In this document: positions 58,308 to 64,000 of the stretch, piece after piece
How positions within the stretch are numbered: position 1 is the first letter of the stretch
Layout of the letters: each line of letters begins with the position of its first letter
The notes under the pieces: model-generated
What the model was told of the DNA's origin: nothing
Databases searched by the model: none
What the model saw: only the letters and a program-made list of their open reading frames with translations
Program-made: the position numbers and the translations under genes
Origin: Diogma glabrata
Lineage: Eukaryota > Arthropoda > Insecta > Diptera > Cylindrotomidae
Reading direction: 5' to 3'
Assembly: GCA_963693315.1 (NCBI GenBank)
Contig: OY856187.1
Span: 112,197,746 to 112,261,745 of the forward strand
DNA: 64,000 bases

Positions 58308-61300
58308 TTTTTTTACCGCCTCTACTTTTTTAACAATAAGTATAACACATCTTAGCAAAGTTCGTAAGCCATTTTAAGAATCAGAATTTATTTGAAAAAA
58401 AGTCTTATTACACGGAATTCACTCTAAAATAAAATGCCAAGATGTTTTTAAAAATTAATGTAAGAATATAGTTGTGTGGCTTCCTTCTGTTAATAAGCGC
58501 AATGAATAGTGAAGGTTTTGTGTCCTAGAAGCCTTGATCGCTAGACTATTATATCGATATCAACTTTTGGTTATTTCCAGAGAATTCGAACCACGACATC
58601 TTCTGCATTGTAATACGTGTTTTGCCTTTTTTCATTTAACTTGCTTAGAAGGTCATCTACCACCATGCTTCATAGAAACCCACAACCTAAGGTTATTCAT
58701 TCATTCCCTATCTCTTCATTCCGTTCACGAAGGACTTAAAATGGATTTATTCAAAACATCTTTCATAAATGAGCTCTAGAAGAATAAAATCTGTAGACTA
58801 CCTCGCTTGATACGCATGTTGTATACTACTTAACGAAGTTTTCTTCAGGTTTTAATTTCTAATACCCCAATCGATGAACCTCTCTTATGACTTTAAAAAG
58901 TAAGAAGAAAGACTGACTGGTTAGAAAATTTGAACAGTAACGTTTTCTTAATTTTGGGACGAAGATGACCTTCAGCCTTACTCTATGCTTCTGGTATATA
59001 GATAGCTACTTAAAGCCACGAAAAACCAAGGGATCCTATCTGTAAGAATGTTCAAGCACGGGTTGAAAAATAACAAAATCTATAGCTTGTGTTATAATGC
59101 AAATTAATTGTCTTAAATTTCAAGACTATCTGGTCTTATCGTGATAGTAATTCTCGCTTATGTATTCAAATCTAATAAAATCAACTTGAAATCTATACAC
59201 CAAACAAAATTAAGTATCCGTTATTAATATACCACATCACTGTGTGCACATTCGTTGATCTATTGATCTATGTAAATATCGTTTATGACTCCTTATACAA
59301 TATAACCCAGCTGAGAGCTTTCATAAAGAAAATAAAAATAGAATATTATGGGAACGTAACTAATTTAAAAAAATATACCAAATGACTTGTGTATGCTAAG
59401 CTGGTTCAACAACTAAATTTTTTTACACAATTAGATGTTCCTTAGGAATGAATGCACACAGTAAGAAAAATACCTGATAATTATATATAATAATAATAAT
59501 TCTAAAAAAAACATAAAATAACCTTACCAAATACACCATATCTAAAGATGTTAATTGAATAATTATGGTAGCTTTAGAATCCACGATGAGATATATAGAT
59601 AATTTTTTTGTTATTCTGGTTTTTAAATTAAAAGAATTAAATTTATTAACTAAAAATATGTTAATTATTTTTAAGGTTATTATTTAATTTTCGTTTTGGT
59701 TATAATTATTAAATTACGTCATATGTTAATTTTCTTTTTTTTCAATTTTACACACTATTGTGAAATGGAATTTACGATATCAAATTATTTCATTAAAATT
59801 GAAAAAATTAGAATAAAATAAAAATTTTAATTTAATTATTAGTTTAACACATGAAACACAAATAAGTATGGTGTCGTGCAGGGTAGAGGAGTTAACTAGT
59901 TAGATCAACTTTTTTTGACGTTATTTAAAGTTTAACAATTCAGAACACTTAAGAAAGAATAGATTGGAAAAAGGAACGTTTCAATATAATTAATATCTTT
60001 GTCATTTATATCTTGTGCTTTGGGGAGGTTTTGTTTGTCTTAGCCATTCTCTCACGTCAAAATCTAACGACAGTTATGGTTACTCTAAGATTTATTTACC
60101 AACTCATTCGAAACGTCTTTTTTAACCACGTCGAAAGGCAATCAGTCTTGTGGAACAGAAACTTTTAATTTTAATTCTTTAAAGAACAACTTAAAAATTG
60201 ATTTAACATATATGACAGTAGAACACATGTTAATGCAGTAAAGCATTTGTGCAGAATCAACCCGGTTATAAATCAATTAGTGGAATGTACGCTAACTATG
60301 GCACATCTTGTGTCACTCATCCTTGGTCACATAATTATCAGCTTCTCTTTCTACTTTTTACGTAATTTGAATTTACTGTAATTTAAAATTCTTTGAAATT
60401 CAACTTCACGGGAACGGCTTACCTAATATTAACTGTTTTATGTGTGTGTTGGAAAGAATTTAACTAACCTTTCGGTTTATCTATAAAAGACACATTAAAA
60501 TTGTTGCTTACGCTGTTAAAAATATTAGGAAACAAGATTTTTAAAGATAGCGCTGGTGCCGGGCAAGAAATATTTAGGTCTTTTTTTTTATCCTTCGGAT
60601 TAGTTTGAACCTAGTCCATTTTAATCTACATTACAAATGACTATTTCGTGTTTGTCGAAAACCTTAAAAAATAAGGTTGATGTGATCTGATTTAATGATT
60701 CAAGCAACACCCAAACAACCTTGATCGTATTATATTATAACGTGTATGTAGCACCTAATTGTTTTAACGCAACAAATTATATTAAATTTAAATTTTACTT
60801 TCTAATTGAAATTAATACGCAAATTTATCTTGTCAAAGTTATCTGTTAGTTAATCTAAACAATTTGTGCAAATTCAAATTGTACAACAAAAAATTAATTT
60901 GACAGACATAAGATTGATTTTTTCTCTAAAATTGCTCCAAACTTATAATATATTAAATGTCGATGTGTAGAATTTTATGCTAACATAAAGTCAATTGTCG
61001 TATTTAATTTTTTGTGATTGGCATCAAGTTTTTATTTGATTTACATCAATCATTGTAATTAATATTAAATGTAATAACAAATAGTTTTGTTGATAAAACA
61101 TTACTGGTACCGATTACGAACAACAAGTTTTATCAATTATATAACTTAGCAAATGGAGTAAAAATTTCAACTATCTTTGTTTGCCATCTCTTGTCTGTCT
61201 GTTTTTGTTTGCCATCTCTTGTCTGTCTGTTTTTGTTTCACGCACTTAAAATTTGTAATGTTTTCTATAAAATTAAGAGGAAATTGAAAATACAGTTTGC

Positions 61301-63903
61301 ATGCTTGGAGCGTTAATGCTAATGATTTTCATCATAATGCGGTGATCACAAGCAATTTATTCAATCTTTTTACCATGTCTAGAATTATTATAATGATGAT
61401 CAAAATTTACTATACGTTTTTTGTTTGTCTACAATATTTGTTTATTAATGTTGAATTTTAAAGGAATGAGTTAACAGTACGCTGTTACACATATTATATT
61501 TATATAAGAAAACCAACTTTGAATAACAAAATCTAGGTGTTTATTTGTATGTTTTAACTACAAGAGCCGATATAAAAATAATCCGAAATCCGGATATAAA
61601 CCAAAAATAAGGTGGAAAAGAACAAAGCCTTGGAGGAGAGGGGGTACAGTGAGGTTAGCTAATTTTTAGTTGAGATATCTAATGCATAGTTTAAGATGTC
61701 TGTTTCCGTTTATACCAATGCGGTAAACATTTGATTCGAATGTTTGCCTCCAACGTTTGAGTTAAACTATCGACGATTGACATGGTAAATGTCCTGCTTT
61801 ATGGTTTGGCAATTCAATCTATTTGATTCAAACTTTTGTCAAGTAAATGTTAATAAACCAATATTTCGTTATGGAATAGTAAGATTTTGGTTTTTGATTC
61901 GAATTTAATTTCGACGAATAGTAATTCAACGTCAAATTTCTTTTGTGTCAAGTAGTCTAAACTCATTTCATCTGAAAATTTCCTTTTTATCATTCAAAAA
62001 AACATTCTACCAAAAAGATCGTAGAATTTATTTGACATGAAGTAATTCCATATAAAATAATCGCAACCCAATTAAACTGTTTACACTATCGCAGTCTAAT
62101 ATAAATTAATTCCTATTTTGGTAAAGGAATTTCTTAAACACAAATCTACTCAGTTTCTCGAGGTAAATCCAAAATGTCTTTAAAAAGAAACCTCTGGAAA
62201 TCTTAAATAACCGACATCATTCAAGTCTTGTCTTGAATGATGAAGTACGGGTAAGAAAAAAGAATTGTTGTCATATTTTCTATGAACAAAATGTGTATAA
62301 TTTTACAATGTGATTTTAAATCTTTATATTTTACTTATTTGTCATTGGTTAGATTTCTATTAGCTTTTAATAAAATATCGATTGGAGTAGCATTAACTGT
62401 AATTGTAGAGCCCACAACAGTCTAAGAGGATTCCAGAAGAAATCCAGAAGGACTAAAGGAAATATGACAAATAGTCAGGAGAATCAACAGATATAGAGGA
62501 ATAATTTAGACCAAAGTTAATGACTAAAGATGAATTTAGAGACATTGGATAATCAATTTCTTTAATTTGTAACGACGAACTATTATGAATTTTACTCAAA
62601 AAATATTCATATTTAAGAAAATCCGCTAATTATTTTCTATTTGTATCGATTCTGGTCTTTAAATTAAAACAAACATAAAAGCATTTATGTGTGCTACAGG
62701 TCAGTCAATAATATTTTAACATTTTATCAGTTAATTGCATTGATGCGTCACCACACAATTTCAATTAATAATACAAATTTCTGTCTGCATAAATGATAAA
62801 CATTTTTTTTGGTAAAGCCTAGTCACAGTTTTACATGTAGATCTAATAAAGTTGTTTAAATTAATGTTATTGTAGAGAAGTTGTTTAGTGAGATGATATA
62901 TGGAAATGGTTCACTTGCATTATATTGAGAGGTATGGGAAAATTAAAAATGTTTGTGTAATCAAGAGTATAATTAAAGAGAAACAAGAAATGGAGAATCT
63001 CACTATTTATAATTGACCAAATGTTTGATGGAGATGATTATTCAATTTGAAATCAAAAGGATAAGTCCAATAGCTATGTAAAACTAAATCAAAACAAAAA
63101 CATTATGTAATTTGAAATTAAAATAAAAGTACCATTATGTTTATTTTAAGATCCAAGCTTATAAATACAAAAATGTTTAATGTATAAAAATGTATATGTG
63201 TGATTGCAAATGTATCGGAAATCAAAAAACTTAAATATTTGGCTTATAATACATATAAAAAAAATTTAATTTCGATATTATTTTTAATATTATAAACCTA
63301 TAATTTTAGATAGCATTAAACCAACATGAAACGAGGCAAGCAAATATTTTTGAAAAAAAAAAACAAATAATTTTTAAATTAATAAAATTATTTATTCAAA
63401 GTGCCTGTTTGTTTTTTGTTTTTTTGGGTTTTTCCATTACATATACTCCACAAAAATATTTCTGTCGCACATAGTTTTAGATGCAAATAAGATGAAACTT
63501 ATCAATTTAAATGAGACCAGGCATTTTATAAAACATTAAAATACTTTTTCATTCTTGTAACATAAATTAATTACAAACATTTATCAATGTATTAGTGTTT
63601 AAGGATTGTACTGAATTAAAAGAGAAAGATAATAAATTGGTGGTTAAATAGACATCATTGTGTTAACACTAAATAATGCATGACCCAGTCCATCCCTTTA
63701 CTTCACCACAATTTTAAATTGTGTGAAATAATGCAATCAATTTAAGTGGGCGGGGGTACCCCTTAAAATTGAACAATTGATTTCAAATTTTGCAAATAAT
63801 ATTTTTATGGGTATGGGTGGGTGGGTGGTTGCGAACAAAAATTAAAATTTTTGTTCATTTGTTATTATATTTTTTATTCGCATATTCAGTCTCGTACTAA
63901 ATG
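58308..63903. other. Mostly featureless AT-rich DNA with minor repeats
   Basis: No coding region is supported. A 28-bp unit GTTTGCCATCTCTTGTCTGT is present twice in tandem (61,179-61,206 and 61,207-61,234). A weak, eroded relative of family R may lie at 60,375-60,570 (TTTGAAATTCAACTTC, GCTGTTAAAAATATTAGGAA, TTTTTAAAGATAGCGCTGG). GGGTGGGTGGGTGG occurs near 63,817-63,828. Confidence 0.45.
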
Positions 63904-64000
63904 TTATATGAGTTGGATGTGTCGATTGTAGATGGTAGTCATGGTGTGGTCATGGTGGTTATTGTGGTCATGGTGGCCATGGTGGTCATGGTGGTCATGG
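63904..64000. repeat. 9-bp tandem array open on both strands at the window edge
   Basis: From about 63,934 the unit GGTCATGGT repeats to the end of the window. The plus frame from 63,939 (after a TAG) reads SWCGHGGYCGHGGHGGHGGH. The minus frame reads HDHHDHHGHHDHNNHHDHTM then TTIYNRHIQLI and stops at TAA (63,906-63,904). Gly-His repeats and His-Asp repeats both occur in real insect proteins (secreted or cuticular glycine-rich proteins; metal-binding His-rich tails), so this may be the end of an exon continuing outside the window. A non-coding minisatellite is equally possible. Confidence 0.45.

Noticed and set aside
58577..58640. Minus-strand GGTTCGAATTC resembling a tRNA B box
   Set aside because: No acceptable A box or foldable cloverleaf was found; the match is limited to the B-box word.
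58534..58779. 81-codon plus-strand frame with balanced composition
   Set aside because: No family motif, neighbouring coding matter or splice context was recognised. It may be chance and I cannot support it as a gene.

Overview
This is a very AT-rich eukaryotic window with no ordinary host gene that I can defend. Its repeat content points to an arthropod, most likely an insect: BEL/Pao and gypsy-type LTR elements, Jockey/CR1-type and R1-type LINE pieces, two families of Penelope-like elements with GIY-YIG endonucleases, and a relic gene with a 67-bp intron. No species can be named. Most short Met-initiated reading frames are chance products of base composition; the coding matter that can be recognised belongs to transposons, nearly all broken.

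Layout. 1-4.2 kb is featureless AT-rich DNA. 4.2-7.0 kb holds a 450-bp repeat family (R) split by a 1.5-kb satellite-bearing element (H1). 9.4-11.8 kb holds a LINE C-terminus, a second H copy and, abutting it on the minus strand, a decayed MADF/BESS-like gene fragment with one intron. 12.6-15.6 kb holds two copies of a small TIR element (E) and short tandem repeats. 16.1-17.5 kb holds two long (AT)n tracts around an inverted repeat, followed directly by composite element BC. 20.1-21.2 kb is the one long uninterrupted ORF: the 3' part of a Penelope-like element. 22.1 kb has a near-perfect 59-bp-stem hairpin.

23.3-32.1 kb is one minus-strand BEL/Pao element (about 5.4 kb when its insertions are discounted), split by a plus-strand LINE and a 2.2-kb TIR DNA transposon with a decayed transposase-like ORF. 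32.4-38.4 kb is a minus-strand BC copy split by a 3' Penelope fragment and by a TA-flanked 3.0-kb element (D), which itself contains two Penelope fragments head to head. A 35-bp-period satellite follows at 38.4-39.0 kb. 41.9-43.5 and 50.7-52.3 kb are two more H copies in opposite orientation. Between them lie a gypsy integrase relic, a third E copy, an inverted-repeat element ending in AGGGTTCCGT, and a tRNA-like (SINE-type) fragment. 53.3-55.4 kb is a large foldback element with 0.8-kb arms. 57.5-58.0 kb is an R1-type LINE relic, and 58.25 kb has a 23-bp hairpin. The last 100 bases enter a 9-bp-period array that is open on both strands (Gly-His-rich on plus, His-Asp-rich on minus), possibly the edge of a real exon.

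The main value of the window is its readable insertion order and several repeat families whose structure can be worked out from internal copies. Family H has the layout expected of a non-autonomous Helentron (DINE-1/HINE type): a 5' subterminal repeat matching the 3' end, central minisatellites, and a 3' hairpin whose bases change in a compensated way between copies. I found no new defence, metabolic or regulatory system. The strongest 'undescribed' candidates are families H, BC and D, the DNA transposon nested in the BEL element, and the two hairpins.
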